Origin: Micromonospora solifontis | GTDB lineage: Bacteria > Actinomycetota > Actinomycetes > Mycobacteriales > Micromonosporaceae | Assembly (NCBI RefSeq): GCF_003725545.1 | Contig: NZ_RJLN01000029.1 | Location: forward strand, 1 to 64,000 | Direction: 5' to 3' | DNA length: 64,000 bases | In this document: one piece after another, positions 10,025 to 18,664 of the stretch | How the letters are laid out: every line of letters begins with the position of its first letter | How positions within the stretch are numbered: the stretch's first letter is position 1 | Position numbers and translations under genes: made by a program | Notes under the pieces: model-generated | Told to the model about the DNA's origin: nothing | What the model saw: only the letters and a program-made list of their open reading frames with translations | Databases searched by the model: none

Positions 10025-10164
10025 CGTACGCGGACGCCCACGAGGGCGCGCCGGTCACCCTCTCCGCCGACGTGGCCGGCGCCGACGAGCTGATCCTGTC
10101 GGTGCGCTGCCAGTTCCCCGGGTCCATCGTGGTGCGCACCGACGCCCGGATCACCCGGGCCTGA
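10025..10164 (+). pseudogene. possible C-terminal gene remnant
   Basis: A short open stretch ending in TGA at 10162-10164 reads like folded protein ([20 protein letters not shown] then [12 protein letters not shown]) but has no plausible start: upstream the frame enters the aspS promoter and leader. The pattern of alternating strands hints at a beta-sandwich C-terminus. I cannot assign a family. It may be the tail of a gene that lost its front, or chance coding in GC-rich DNA. Confidence 0.3.
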
Positions 10165-10198
10165 CCCGCGACCGGCCGCCGGCGGTTACCGTGGCCGG

Positions 10199-10864
10199 AT
10201 GCGAGCCGTACCGGTCTGGGCGGTGGCCACGGCCGCAGCGGCGCCGGTCCTGCTGGTGACCGGCTGGACGGTGGCGGGCGCCCGGCAACCGCCCGGGTAC
10301 GACCCGGTCCGGGACACGCTCAGCGAACTCGCCAGCCCGGGTGCCACCGACCGGTGGATCATGAGCGGCTGCCTGGTCCTGCTCGGCTGCTGCTACCTGG
10401 CCACCGCCGCCGTGCTGCACGCCGCGGGGCTGCCCGCCCGGTTCCTGCTCGGCGTGGGCGGCGCGGCCACCGTCGCGCTGATCGCCGTTCCCCGCCCGCC
10501 GGTCGGCGGCTCGCCGGCACACGGCACCGTGGCGACGGTCGCCGTGCTCGCACTGGTCTTCTGGCCGGCCGGTACGGCCCTCGGGCTGCCCCGGGCGGCG
10601 GTCCACGCGGCGCCGCCGTGGGCGTTCCGGCGGCCGGTGGCGCTGACCGCGACGGCGCTGCTGCTGGTGCTCTTCGGCTGGTTCGTGGCGGAGGTGACCG
10701 ACGGGTCCCGGACCGGCCTGGCGGAGCGGGTGACCGCCGTGGCGGTCGCGCTGTGGCCGCTGCTCGCGGTCCTCTCCGCCCGCCGGGCCCACCGGCGCTG
10801 GTCCGCGGGCCCGCCGCCACCGACCCGGCCGGTCAGTCCTGGTCGGCCGGCAGCAGGTGGTTGA
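10199..10864 (+). CDS. DUF998-family integral membrane protein
   Basis: 221 residues with about six hydrophobic helices. The N-terminal motif [23 protein letters not shown] after helix 1 is the hallmark of DUF998 proteins. The C-terminus is a basic, Pro-rich tail. Function of the family is unknown. ATG at 10199 is the first start after the upstream remnant; no strong Shine-Dalgarno is visible, so it may be leaderless. Its 3' end overlaps the convergent broken MFS gene by about 30 bases. Confidence 0.85.
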   Translation: MRAVPVWAVATAAAAPVLLVTGWTVAGARQPPGYDPVRDTLSELASPGATDRWIMSGCLVLLGCCYLATAAVLHAAGLPARFLLGVGGAATVALIAVPRPPVGGSPAHGTVATVAVLALVFWPAGTALGLPRAAVHAAPPWAFRRPVALTATALLLVLFGWFVAEVTDGSRTGLAERVTAVAVALWPLLAVLSARRAHRRWSAGPPPPTRPVSPGRPAAGG

Positions 10865-11064
10865 CCCGTACGTCGTCCTCGGCCAGGTCCAGGGCCCGCT
10901 CCTCGGCCGCCCGGTCCGCCCGGGTGAGCCGGCCGCCGTGCTGGCGTAGGTGCTCGTCCCAGGACGGCATCCGGTAGACCTCGACAAAGGCTGCGGAACG
11001 CGGCGATCCGCAGCGGCGCCCAGGCGGAGGCGGGCGGGTGGACCGTGGTCGCGGGGGTGCTCAT
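10833..11064 (-). pseudogene. MFS_3-type transporter reduced to its two ends
   Basis: From the ATG at 11064 the frame gives about 25 residues typical of the N-terminus of MFS_3 (DUF894, enterobactin-exporter-like) transporters: MSTPATTVHPPASAWAPLRI then AAFRSL. At about 10988 the frame changes and continues as FVEVYRMPSWDEHLRQHGGR through to HLLPADQD and the stop at 10833. That second piece is the conserved soluble C-terminal tail of the same family. All twelve membrane helices, about 450 residues, are missing. The two pieces being in order and adjacent indicates one deletion event or an assembly collapse rather than slow decay. Confidence 0.8.
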
Positions 11065-11130
11065 CGGCGGGAACGTACCCCGCCGGTGGTGGCCCAGTCC
11101 CCGGTACGGGCCGTGCGCCGGGAAGCGCGG

Positions 11131-11160
11131 AGCGGGCCGCCGGTCGCCCGGCGGCCCGCT
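11131..11160 (-). terminator. hairpin after the S1 protease gene
   Basis: AGCGGGCCGCCGG at 11131-11143 pairs perfectly with CCGGCGGCCCGCT at 11148-11160 around a 4-base loop, starting 11 bases past the protease stop codon. Confidence 0.8.
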
Positions 11161-11171
11161 GGCGGGATCGA

Positions 11172-12218
11172 TCAGTAGACGCTGACGCCGTAGACGCTCA
11201 GCGGCTCGGTGACCGGCTGGAAGTAGGTGGTGCCGCCGGAGGAGCAGTTGCCGCTGCCGCCGGAGGTGAGGCCCAGCGCGGTGCTGCCGGCGAAGAGCGA
11301 GCCGCCGCTGTCGCCGCCCTCGGCGCAAACGTTGGTCCGGATCAGACCGGACACGCTGCCCTCGGCGTAGTTCACCGTGGCGTTGAGCGCCTGGACGGAG
11401 CCGCTGCGCAGGCCGGTAGTGCTGCCGGAACGCTTCACTGCCTGGCCGACGTACGCGTTACCCGCGGCGGTGATGTCCTGGTAGCTGCCGTTGTAGAGGT
11501 AAACGTTGCCCGGCTGCGAGGCGATGCTGTACCGCACGATGCCGTAGTCGTTGCCGGGGAAGCTGGTGCCGGCCCGGGTGCCCAGCACGGACGTCTGGCT
11601 GGAGTTCGAGTACCAGGTCGAGCCCAGGTTGGTGCAGTGGCCCGCGGTGAGGAAGTAGTAGGTGGAACCGCTGCGCACGTTGAAGCCGAGCGAGCAGCGG
11701 TAGCCGCCCGTGTAGATGGCCTGGCCGCCGGAGATGCGGGTGGTGAGCACGCCGGGCTCGGCCTCGATGCGGACGGTGCCGCCGGTGCGGGCGGCGGCGG
11801 CCTTGACCCGCTCCAGCTTGGCGCCGGTGACCGTGCTGTCCACGGAGACGACGACCTGGTTGGTGGCCGGGTCGGTCCACCAGGCGGTGCCCGGGATCTT
11901 GGCGGAACGCTCCAGCTCGGCGGTGGCGGCGCGGAGCTGGTCGGCGCCGCGGGTGACGATCTTCGCGGTCGCGCCGGCGGCGCGCACCTGGCGGGCGGCC
12001 GCGGCGTCGGTCACCGCGACGATCATCTTGCCGCTGGCGTCGGCGTACGTGCCGGCGGCCCGGTCGCCGAGTCGGGTGGCGAGAGCGGCGGCGGCGTCGG
12101 GGGACGCGGGCGAGGCAGGGGCCGCCTGGGCGGGTGCGCCGAGCAGCGAGCCGGTGACCAGGGTGCCGGCCACGGCGATGGCGGCGGCGCGGCGCAGCGA
12201 GGACCTCGTGGGTCGCAT
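11172..12218 (-). CDS. secreted S1-family serine protease (streptogrisin/alpha-lytic type)
   Basis: 348-residue preproprotein. Residues 1-32 are a signal peptide ending AQA. A pro-region of about 125 residues of the alpha-lytic protease type follows, and the mature enzyme begins near residue 162 ([11 protein letters not shown]). The catalytic triad is visible as His194 in TAGHC, Asp224 in NDYGIV and Ser304 in GDSGG. Cysteine pairs around 175/195 and 298/325 fit the conserved disulfides. The pro-region acts as a folding chaperone in this family. Secreted through Sec; likely degrades extracellular protein. The start is followed by twin Arg codons typical of Streptomyces-like signal peptides. 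A hairpin terminator follows. Confidence 0.95.
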   Translation of the reverse strand: MRPTRSSLRRAAAIAVAGTLVTGSLLGAPAQAAPASPASPDAAAALATRLGDRAAGTYADASGKMIVAVTDAAAARQVRAAGATAKIVTRGADQLRAATAELERSAKIPGTAWWTDPATNQVVVSVDSTVTGAKLERVKAAAARTGGTVRIEAEPGVLTTRISGGQAIYTGGYRCSLGFNVRSGSTYYFLTAGHCTNLGSTWYSNSSQTSVLGTRAGTSFPGNDYGIVRYSIASQPGNVYLYNGSYQDITAAGNAYVGQAVKRSGSTTGLRSGSVQALNATVNYAEGSVSGLIRTNVCAEGGDSGGSLFAGSTALGLTSGGSGNCSSGGTTYFQPVTEPLSVYGVSVY

Positions 12219-12464
12219 GTAACAACCTCCGGATGGGGGTGACGGGCTCCGTCACAGGTACGGGCCCGAGGACAACCCGGCCGACCTGGGGAAACCGGCC
12301 GAGCGACCCAAGTATTCACATATTTAAGATCGTAGGCAAGAGGTCCTTTGCCCGAATTCGCCCCGCCGCCTCCGGTAACCGCCACGCAACATTGTGGACA
12401 TAGAACAGCGCCTATACCATCTGGTCACCGCAGTCACGCCGGCACCCGTGATCCGGAGGCCACC
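12219..12464. promoter_or_regulatory. divergent promoter region of two secreted hydrolases
   Basis: This gap is AT-richer than its surroundings, especially 12310-12335. For the protease (minus) a -35-like TTGCCT and -10-like AATACT are spaced 17 bases apart around 12310-12340. For the lipase (plus) a TATACC box lies at 12413-12418. No clear operator palindrome was found. Confidence 0.4.
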
Positions 12465-13295
12465 ATGACCCTCACCCGCCGCGCGCTGGCCGCCCTCGCC
12501 AGCGCCACCGCCCTCGTCCTGCTCGCCGCCAGTCCCGCCGTCGCCGCCGCCACCCCGCCACCCAACTCGATGGCCAGCCTGGGTGACTCGATCACCCGCG
12601 GCTTCAACGCCTGCGGCTGGTACTCCGACTGCACCTCGCGCTCGTTCAGCACCGGCGACTACTCCAGTGTGAACAGCCACTACCTGCGGATCCGCGTAGT
12701 CAACCCGAACATCCAGGGCCGCAACTACAACGACGCCAAGACCGGGGCCAAGTCCGCCGACATGTACGGCCAGGCGGGCAGCGCGGTCAGCCAGGGCGTC
12801 GAGTACGTCACCATGCTGATCGGCGCCAACGACGCCTGCACCAGCTCGGAATCCACCATGACCTCGGTGGCCACCTTCCGGGCGAACATCGACAGCGCGC
12901 TCAACCGGATCAAGGCCGGCCTGCCCAACGCCCGGGTGGCCGTGATCAGCATCCCCGACATCTACCGCCTGTGGTACGTGGGCCAGGGCAGCAGCAGCGC
13001 GCGTACGGCCTGGTCGCTCTTCGGGATCTGCCAGTCCATGCTGGCGAACCCGACGTCCACCAGCCAGACCGACGTGGACCGCCGGGCCCGGGTCCGGCAG
13101 CGGGTGATCGACTTCAACACCCAGCTCGCCCAGGCCTGCGCCGTGTACGGGGCGAACTGCGACTTCGACGACAACGCCGTGTTCAACTACCCGTTCGCGC
13201 TGAATCAGGTCTCCACCTGGGACTACTTCCACCCGAACACCAGCGGACAGGCGGTGCTCGCCAGCATCTCCTACGCCAACGGCTTCGGCTGGTAG
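12465..13295 (+). CDS. secreted SGNH/GDSL-family hydrolase (lipase/esterase)
   Basis: 276 residues. Signal peptide at 1-28 (LVLLAASPAVAAA). SGNH block I is SLGDSITRGF with nucleophile Ser42; block III is the MLIGANDAC segment with the conserved Asn of GxND; block V is DYFH (Asp253, His256). Six cysteines suggest disulfides as in the Streptomyces lipase of this family. Start ATG 12465 has GGAGG five bases upstream; a longer frame lacks coding character. It is divergent from the S1 protease, so two secreted hydrolases share the 246-base AT-richer control region. Substrate is probably lipid or acyl ester. Confidence 0.93.
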   Translation: MTLTRRALAALASATALVLLAASPAVAAATPPPNSMASLGDSITRGFNACGWYSDCTSRSFSTGDYSSVNSHYLRIRVVNPNIQGRNYNDAKTGAKSADMYGQAGSAVSQGVEYVTMLIGANDACTSSESTMTSVATFRANIDSALNRIKAGLPNARVAVISIPDIYRLWYVGQGSSSARTAWSLFGICQSMLANPTSTSQTDVDRRARVRQRVIDFNTQLAQACAVYGANCDFDDNAVFNYPFALNQVSTWDYFHPNTSGQAVLASISYANGFGW

Positions 13296-13320
13296 CGCCC
13301 CCGCCCTCCCTCGCGCCGCA

Positions 13321-13357
13321 GCCATGGCCACTCTTTCGCGGAAAGAGTGGCCATGGC
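13321..13357. terminator. perfect 17-bp inverted repeat, bidirectional terminator or dispersed repeat
   Basis: GCCATGGCCACTCTTTC at 13321-13337 and its exact complement at 13341-13357 enclose a 3-base GCG loop. It lies between the convergent lipase and desaturase genes, 26 bases past the lipase stop. A partial copy of one arm (CCTCTTTCCCGGAAA) follows at about 13370-13385. The sequence resembles part of the inverted repeat at 60007-60066. Confidence 0.7.
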
Positions 13358-13426
13358 GCTCGACATGAGCCCTCTTTCCCGGAAACTGCGCCTACGGCGC
13401 GGCGAGCCGGACGCGGTGAGGCGGGG

Positions 13427-14362
13427 TCAGCGGGCGGCGGCGAGGCGGGCGGCGCGGGCGGCGCGCTTCTCCTCGAAGCGGGCGGCCTGGCTCTCCAGGG
13501 TGTCCAGGTGGGCGGCGATCTGGTCGCGGGCGGCCTCACCGTCGGCGTCCAGCCCGGTCGCCTCGAAGAGGTTCCACTGGCGCAGCACCGGCACGACCAC
13601 CTCGTCGCGGTGCTGGCGCAGGTCGTAGATGCCGGCCAGGGCGATCGCCACCGACTTGCGCGCGAAGCCCTCGATGCCGACACCGGGCATCTGGAAGTCG
13701 GCCAGCACGTCGGCCACCGCCCGCATCGCCTGGTTCGGGGCCAGCTCGAAGGCCGCGCCGAGCAGGTTGCGGTAGAAGACCATGTGCAGGTTCTCGTCGG
13801 CGGCCACCCGGGCCAGCAGCGCCTCGCAGGTGGGATCGCCGGTGGCCCGGCCGGTGTTGCGGTGCGAGATCCGGGTGGCCAGCTCCTGGAACGAGACGTA
13901 CGCCAGCGAGTGCAGGACCTCGTCGTCGTGGGTGTTCACGTAGCCGGCCGACATGTGCGTCATCCGGGCCCGTTCGAGGGCCACCGGGTCGACCGCCCGG
14001 GTCGCCGTGAGGTAGTCGCGGATGGCGGTGCCGTGCCGGCCCTCCTCGGCGGTCCACCGGTGCACCCAGGTCCCCCACGCCCCGTCCCGGCCGAAGAGCG
14101 TGGCGATCTCGTGGTGGTACGAGGGCAGGTTGTCCTCGGTGAGCAGGTTGACGATCAGCGCGGTCCGGGCCACCTCGGGCAGCGTGCTGTCCGCCTCCGA
14201 CCAGGCCTCGCCGCCGAGCGGACCGTCGAAGGTGCGCCCCTCGCTCCACGGCACGTACTCGTGCGGGAACCACTCCTTGGCCAGTGACAGGTGCCGGTCG
14301 AGGTTCTTCTCGACGACGGGTTCGAGTTCGAGGAGCAGGGCGGTCTGGCTGAGCACGGTCAC
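13427..14362 (-). CDS. acyl-ACP desaturase (stearoyl-ACP 9-desaturase family)
   Basis: 311 residues, soluble di-iron desaturase. Iron ligands are seen as EDNLPSYH (helix 1-2 region), EEGRHG (ExxH), and in the second half SFQELATRISHRNTG and DENLH. Introduces a double bond into ACP-bound fatty acids; needs ferredoxin and reductase. I chose GTG at 14362 (VTVLSQTALLLELEP) with GGGAG six bases upstream; an earlier start would place the operator inside the gene. It lies 51 bases after the hisS stop in the same direction but has its own promoter with a strong palindrome, so expression is probably controlled by a lipid-responsive repressor not encoded next to it. Confidence 0.92.
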   Translation of the reverse strand: MTVLSQTALLLELEPVVEKNLDRHLSLAKEWFPHEYVPWSEGRTFDGPLGGEAWSEADSTLPEVARTALIVNLLTEDNLPSYHHEIATLFGRDGAWGTWVHRWTAEEGRHGTAIRDYLTATRAVDPVALERARMTHMSAGYVNTHDDEVLHSLAYVSFQELATRISHRNTGRATGDPTCEALLARVAADENLHMVFYRNLLGAAFELAPNQAMRAVADVLADFQMPGVGIEGFARKSVAIALAGIYDLRQHRDEVVVPVLRQWNLFEATGLDADGEAARDQIAAHLDTLESQAARFEEKRAARAARLAAAR

Positions 14363-14371
14363 GACGATCTC

Positions 14372-14402
14372 CCTACGGTGGCGTAACTTACGCCACCGTA
14401 GG
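14372..14402 (-). promoter_or_regulatory. 31-bp perfect palindromic operator upstream of the desaturase
   Basis: CCTACGGTGGCGTAA at 14372-14386 and TTACGCCACCGTAGG at 14388-14402 form 15-bp perfect arms around one base. A -35-like TTGGAC reads on the minus strand at 14407-14402, directly abutting the palindrome, which therefore fills the space between -35 and the start. Symmetry and length fit a TetR-family repressor such as those controlling desaturases (DesT type); the partner is not in this window's immediate neighbourhood. Confidence 0.8.
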
Positions 14403-14413
14403 TCCAATCGTCG

Positions 14414-15754
14414 TCAGGCGCCAGCGGCGGCCGGTCCGACCAGCGGCTTCAGGTCGGCCCGCGGCGGGTTCCACTCCCCCGCCGCGGCGGCCACCTGCTC
14501 GCCCGAACGGATGTCCTTCACCTCGTCACCCTCGGCACCCGGGAACCAGACGTACGGGATGCCGCGCCGCTCGGCGTACCGGATCTGCTTGCCGAACTTG
14601 GCCGCGCTCGGCGACACCTCGGTGGGGATGCCCCGGGAGCGCAACGCCTCGGCGACCGCGTTGCTGGCCGACCGCTCCTCCTCGGTGGTCACCGCGACCA
14701 GCACGCAGGTCGGCACGTCCCGGGAGACCGCGAGCGCGCCCGCGCCGAAGAGCAGGCCGAGCAGCCGGGTCACCCCGATCGAGATGCCCACCCCCGGGAA
14801 GCGGACGTTCCCGGAGCTGGCCAGGTTGTCGTAGCGGCCCCCGGAGCAGATCGAGCCGAACCGCTCGTAGCCGATCAGCTGCGTCTCGTAGACCGTGCCG
14901 GTGTAGTAGTCCAGGCCCCGGGCGATGCGCAGGTCGGCGACGCAGAGCCCGGGCGAGTGCGCGGCGGCGGTCTCCACCACCGCGACCAGCTCCGCGATGC
15001 CCTCGTCGAGCAGCGGGTCGCTCACCCCGAGGGCACGCACCGCGTCGGCGAACGAGGCGTCCGGCGCGGAGATCTCCGCCAGCGCCAGGCACGCCTTGGC
15101 CTGCGCCTCGCTCGCCCCGGCGGTCTCCGCCAGCAGCTCGGCCACCCTCGCCGGACCGATCTTGTCGAGCTTGTCGACCGCGCGCAGGGCGGCCTCCGGG
15201 TCAGTGAGCCCGATGCCCCGGTAGAAGCCCTCGCAGATCTTGCGGTTGTTGACCTGGATCCGCACCGGCGGGATCGGCAGCGAGCGCAGCGCGTCGCCGA
15301 TGACCAGCGGCATCTCGGCCTCGTAGTGGGCCGGCAGGGTGTCCCGGTCGACGATGTCGATGTCGGCCTGGAGGAACTCCCGGTAACGCCCCTCCTGCGG
15401 GCGCTCCCCCCGCCACACCTTCTGGATCTGGTAGCGGCGGAACGGGAACTGCAGCTTGCCGGCGTTCTCCAGCACGTACCGGGCGAACGGCACGGTCAGG
15501 TCGAAGTGCAGTCCGAGGGCGTCGTCGCCGGCCGGACCGTCGGTGTCGGCCTGGAGCCGGCGCAGCACGTAGACCTCCTTCGAGGTCTCCCCCTTGCGCA
15601 GCAGCTGGTCCAGCGGCTCGACCGAGCGGGTCTCCAGCGGCGCGAAGCCGTACAGCTCGAAGGTGGCGCGGATCCGGTCGAGCACGAACTGCTCGATCAT
15701 CCGCTGGGCGGGCGTCCACTCCGGGAAGCCGGAGATGGGCGTGGGCTTGCTCAT
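14414..15754 (-). CDS. hisS: histidyl-tRNA synthetase
   Basis: 446 residues, class II. Motif 2 is FRRYQIQKVWRGERPQEGRY; the HisA-type histidine motif is RGLDYYTGTVYE; motif 3 is GVGISIGVTRLLG. The C-terminal anticodon-binding domain begins near residue 335 (DVPTCVLVAVTTEEE). The ATG at 15754 (MSKPTPISGFPEW) is preceded by AAGGGAG. It follows the metallo-hydrolase gene at an 84-base distance in the same direction, a gene order shared with mycobacteria, where the two flank the cyclophilin/rel region. Confidence 0.97.
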   Translation of the reverse strand: MSKPTPISGFPEWTPAQRMIEQFVLDRIRATFELYGFAPLETRSVEPLDQLLRKGETSKEVYVLRRLQADTDGPAGDDALGLHFDLTVPFARYVLENAGKLQFPFRRYQIQKVWRGERPQEGRYREFLQADIDIVDRDTLPAHYEAEMPLVIGDALRSLPIPPVRIQVNNRKICEGFYRGIGLTDPEAALRAVDKLDKIGPARVAELLAETAGASEAQAKACLALAEISAPDASFADAVRALGVSDPLLDEGIAELVAVVETAAAHSPGLCVADLRIARGLDYYTGTVYETQLIGYERFGSICSGGRYDNLASSGNVRFPGVGISIGVTRLLGLLFGAGALAVSRDVPTCVLVAVTTEEERSASNAVAEALRSRGIPTEVSPSAAKFGKQIRYAERRGIPYVWFPGAEGDEVKDIRSGEQVAAAAGEWNPPRADLKPLVGPAAAGA

Positions 15755-15838
15755 GGCGTACTCCCTTGGCGGCCGCGCGCCGCGCGGCGGGGTCTCCGTG
15801 GATCCCGCGCGGACCGCGCGGGGGCGTCGTGGGTGCGG

Positions 15839-16558
15839 CTACAGGCCGCGGGTGGGCGCGGCCGGACGCGCGCCGCCGGTCCCCGCCACCTCGAGGAGGT
15901 ACGGGTTGGTCGCGCGCTCACGGCCGATGGTGGTCGCGGGGCCGTGGCCGGGCAGGACGACGGTGTCGTCGGCCAGCGGGAGGACCTTCTCCCGCAGGCT
16001 GGACAGCATCCGGGGCATGCTGCCGCCCGGCAGGTCGGTGCGGCCGATCGAGCCGGCGAAGAGCACGTCACCGGAGAGGCAGAGCTGCTCGGCCTCCCAG
16101 GGCGAGCCGGCGCCGGGCATCCGGAACAGCACCGACCCGCCCGTATGGCCGGGGGCGTGGTCGACGGTGATCTCCAAACCGGCGAGGCTCAGCGTCGCGC
16201 CGTCGGTCAGCACGGCCACGTCGTCCGGCTCGGTGTACGGCAGCCGGCCGCCGAAGAGCTGGGTGAGATCCATCGAGAGCGCCTTGGTGGGATCGGCCAG
16301 CAGCTCGCGGTCCTCCGGGTGGACGTACGCGGGGATGCCGCGCGCACCGCAGACCGGGGCCACGGAGAAAGTGTGGTCGAGGTGGCCGTGGGTGAGCAGC
16401 ACGGCGGCCGGGTGCAGGCGGTGCTCGGCGAGCACGGCGTCGAGCCGGTCGAGCACCCCGATCCCGGGGTCGACCACCACGCACTGCTCCCCCGGCGCGG
16501 TCGCCACCACGTAGCAGTTGGTGCCGAAGGCGTCCGCGGGAAAGCCGGCCACGAGCAC
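15839..16558 (-). CDS. metallo-beta-lactamase-fold hydrolase (glyoxalase II-like)
   Basis: 239 residues. The zinc motif HxHxDH is at residues 57-62 (THGHLDH), followed by further ligands in HAPGHTGGS, the Asp of SGDVLFAGSIGR and a C-terminal LPGHGP. These match the hydroxyacylglutathione hydrolase-like branch, usually an uncharacterised thioester hydrolase in actinobacteria. The GTG at 16558 (VLVAGFPADAFGTNCYV) has AAGGGGAG five bases upstream. Located between hisS and the cyclophilins, as in Mycobacterium. Confidence 0.92.
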   Translation of the reverse strand: MLVAGFPADAFGTNCYVVATAPGEQCVVVDPGIGVLDRLDAVLAEHRLHPAAVLLTHGHLDHTFSVAPVCGARGIPAYVHPEDRELLADPTKALSMDLTQLFGGRLPYTEPDDVAVLTDGATLSLAGLEITVDHAPGHTGGSVLFRMPGAGSPWEAEQLCLSGDVLFAGSIGRTDLPGGSMPRMLSSLREKVLPLADDTVVLPGHGPATTIGRERATNPYLLEVAGTGGARPAAPTRGL

Positions 16559-16820
16559 GTCCGCTCCCCTTCCGTCTGCAGTCGTCGTCCCGTTCAGCAG
16601 CCTAGTCGCACCGGCCACCGCTTTCCGCCGGCCCACGCGTCCCGGCAGCCCCGGCAACCACAGTGACAACGCCCGATACATCGAGGCCGGACCTCGTACA
16701 CCACTTTCCCAGCCGGTAGCCGTACACTCTGGCGGGCGTGTGGCGTGGCGCACCTGCGCACGACCGGGCGGACGACGCCCGCGCGCCGGCGAGGACCAGG
16801 GTAGAGGAAGGGGAGCACGG

Positions 16821-17687
16821 GTGGCTTCCAGCAGGGACCGGCAGCGCAAACTGGCGCGGGCCAAGCTCGACCGGCAGCTCGCCCGGCGGGCCGCGGCCGC
16901 CAAGCGCCGCCGGCAGATCCAGGCCGGTGTCGGCGCCGCGGTGGTGCTCGCGCTGATCGTCGTCGGTACGGCCTGGGCGCTCGGCGCGTTCGACTCGAAA
17001 CCGGAGAAGAAGGCCGCCGAGGACGTCTGCCTCTGGACGCCGCAGGACGCCAGCGCCAACAGCAACCTCAAGGATGTCGGCACCCCGGCCACCACCGGCC
17101 TGCCCACCTCGGGGACCCGGGCGATGACGGTCACCACCAACCAGGGCGCCCCGATCACCGCCGAGCTGGACCTCGCCTCGGCGCCGTGCGCGGCGGCCAG
17201 CATCTCGTACCTGGCCGGCAAGTCGTTCTACGACAACACCAAGTGCCACGAGATCACCGCCGAGGGCGCGCTGCGCTGCGGCGACCCGAGCGGCACCGGC
17301 ATCGGCGGGCCGGCGTACTCGTTCTACGACGAGAACGTCCCGACCCCGGCGCCGAGCGCGTCCGCCTCGCCGGCCCCGGGCCAGGCCCCGGCGTACCCGA
17401 AGGGCACGGTCGCGATGATCGCGAACCCGCCGGGCGCCAACAGCAGCCAGTTCCTGATCTTCTTCAAGGACTTCAACCCGGCCGATCCGAAGTACCCGGT
17501 GATCGGCAAAGTCACCGGCGGAATGGACGTGCTGGCGAAGATCGGTGCCCTCCCGACCGTGGACAATGGGAGCGGAGCCAAGGTCAAGCCGAAGACGGAC
17601 GTGGTGATCCAGAGCCTCACCGTCGGCGAGGTGAACGCGGCCCCGGCCGCCACCAGCGCGCCGGCGGCCAGCCCGAGCGCCGGCTGA
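16821..17687 (+). CDS. membrane-anchored cyclophilin-type protein, catalytic Arg missing
   Basis: 288 residues. A basic N-terminus (1-33) precedes one membrane helix (about 35-56); the rest is an extracytoplasmic cyclophilin domain. The family's core strand reads SQFLIFF and GMDVLAKIG. At the site where active cyclophilins have Arg (F-H-R), this protein has YDNTKCHEI, with Glu144 in place of Arg; the downstream paralogue keeps Arg. A Ser/Pro/Ala linker (TPAPSASASPAPG) is inserted mid-domain and the C-terminus is also Ala/Pro/Ser-rich. GTG 16821 is chosen from the AGGAAGGGGAG ribosome site. It may act as a chaperone or scaffold rather than a peptidyl-prolyl isomerase. Confidence 0.88.
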   Translation: MASSRDRQRKLARAKLDRQLARRAAAAKRRRQIQAGVGAAVVLALIVVGTAWALGAFDSKPEKKAAEDVCLWTPQDASANSNLKDVGTPATTGLPTSGTRAMTVTTNQGAPITAELDLASAPCAAASISYLAGKSFYDNTKCHEITAEGALRCGDPSGTGIGGPAYSFYDENVPTPAPSASASPAPGQAPAYPKGTVAMIANPPGANSSQFLIFFKDFNPADPKYPVIGKVTGGMDVLAKIGALPTVDNGSGAKVKPKTDVVIQSLTVGEVNAAPAATSAPAASPSAG

Positions 17688-17753
17688 TCCGGCCCGTCCG
17701 CCCCTGAACGGCAGCGGCATCGCCGCACCCCAGAAGATCCGAAAGGAGTGATC

Positions 17754-18593
17754 GTGACGTCCACGAGAGAGCGGCAGCGCGCGGCCGCGCGGGCCCGACT
17801 CGAGCGGGAGATGGCCGAGCGCGCCACCAAGGCCCGCAAGCGCCGGCAGACCCAGGCCATCGTCGGTGCCGCGGCCGTGCTGGTGCTCGTGGTGGCCGGC
17901 ACGGTCTGGCTGGTCACCTCGCTCGGCGGTGACGACAAGAAGGAGAACACCGCCAGCACGGCCGGCTACTCGCAGTGCGCCTACACCGAGGTCCCGAAGG
18001 ACGCGCGCTCCAAGCAGATCAAGGACGTCGGGTTGCCCCCGAACCAGCAGGACAACAAGGGCACCCAGACCCTGACGATCGACACCAACCTCGGTCCGAT
18101 CACCGCGACGGTCAACCGCGAGGAGGTGCCCTGCACCGCGGGCAGCTTCACCCACCTGGCCAGCAAGGGCTTCTTCGACAACACGAAGTGCCACCGGCTG
18201 GTCACCCAGGGCATCAAGGTGCTCCAGTGCGGTGACCCGAGCGCGACCGGCAAGGGCTGGCGGGCGAGCGACGGCACCGGCGGGCCCAGCTACAACATGC
18301 CCGAGGAGAACCTGCCGACCGACAAGCGGCCGCCGTACCCGGAAGGCGTCATCGCGATGGCCAACTCCGGCCAGCCGGGCAGCACCGGCAGCCAGTTCTT
18401 CATCGTCTACGGCGACTCGCAGCTCGACCCCAACTACACCGTGCTGGGCACCCTCACCGGCGGCATGGACGTGGTGAAGCAGGTCGCCGCGGCCGGGGAC
18501 GACGGCGCCTTCGCCCAGCAGGCCGGCGGCGGTCACCCGAAGAAGGAGATCGTCATCAACAAGCTGACGATGAGCGACATCCAGGGCGGCTGA
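17754..18593 (+). CDS. membrane-anchored peptidyl-prolyl cis-trans isomerase (cyclophilin)
   Basis: 279 residues with the same plan as its upstream neighbour: basic N-terminus, one membrane helix (about 35-57), then a cyclophilin domain. Catalytic Arg148 is present in FFDNTKCHRLV, followed by LQCGDPSATGKG and the SQFFIVYGDS strand. It probably assists folding of exported proteins. GTG at 17754 is favoured because AAAGGAG lies six bases before it; an in-frame GTG two codons earlier sits on top of that site. A 66-base gap separates the two paralogues, which look like a tandem duplication in one transcript. A hairpin follows. Confidence 0.92.
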   Translation: MTSTRERQRAAARARLEREMAERATKARKRRQTQAIVGAAAVLVLVVAGTVWLVTSLGGDDKKENTASTAGYSQCAYTEVPKDARSKQIKDVGLPPNQQDNKGTQTLTIDTNLGPITATVNREEVPCTAGSFTHLASKGFFDNTKCHRLVTQGIKVLQCGDPSATGKGWRASDGTGGPSYNMPEENLPTDKRPPYPEGVIAMANSGQPGSTGSQFFIVYGDSQLDPNYTVLGTLTGGMDVVKQVAAAGDDGAFAQQAGGGHPKKEIVINKLTMSDIQGG

Positions 18594-18610
18594 CCCGCCC
18601 GTACCACGCG

Positions 18611-18645
18611 GAAGCGCCCACCGGCGGAGGGCCGGCGGGCGCTTC
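18611..18645. terminator. bidirectional hairpin between cyclophilin and rel genes
   Basis: GAAGCGCCCACCGGC at 18611-18625 pairs with GCCGGCGGGCGCTTC at 18631-18645 with one mismatch and a 5-base loop. It lies between two convergent stop codons. Confidence 0.75.
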
Positions 18646-18664
18646 TGCTTGCGCGGACCGGGCG

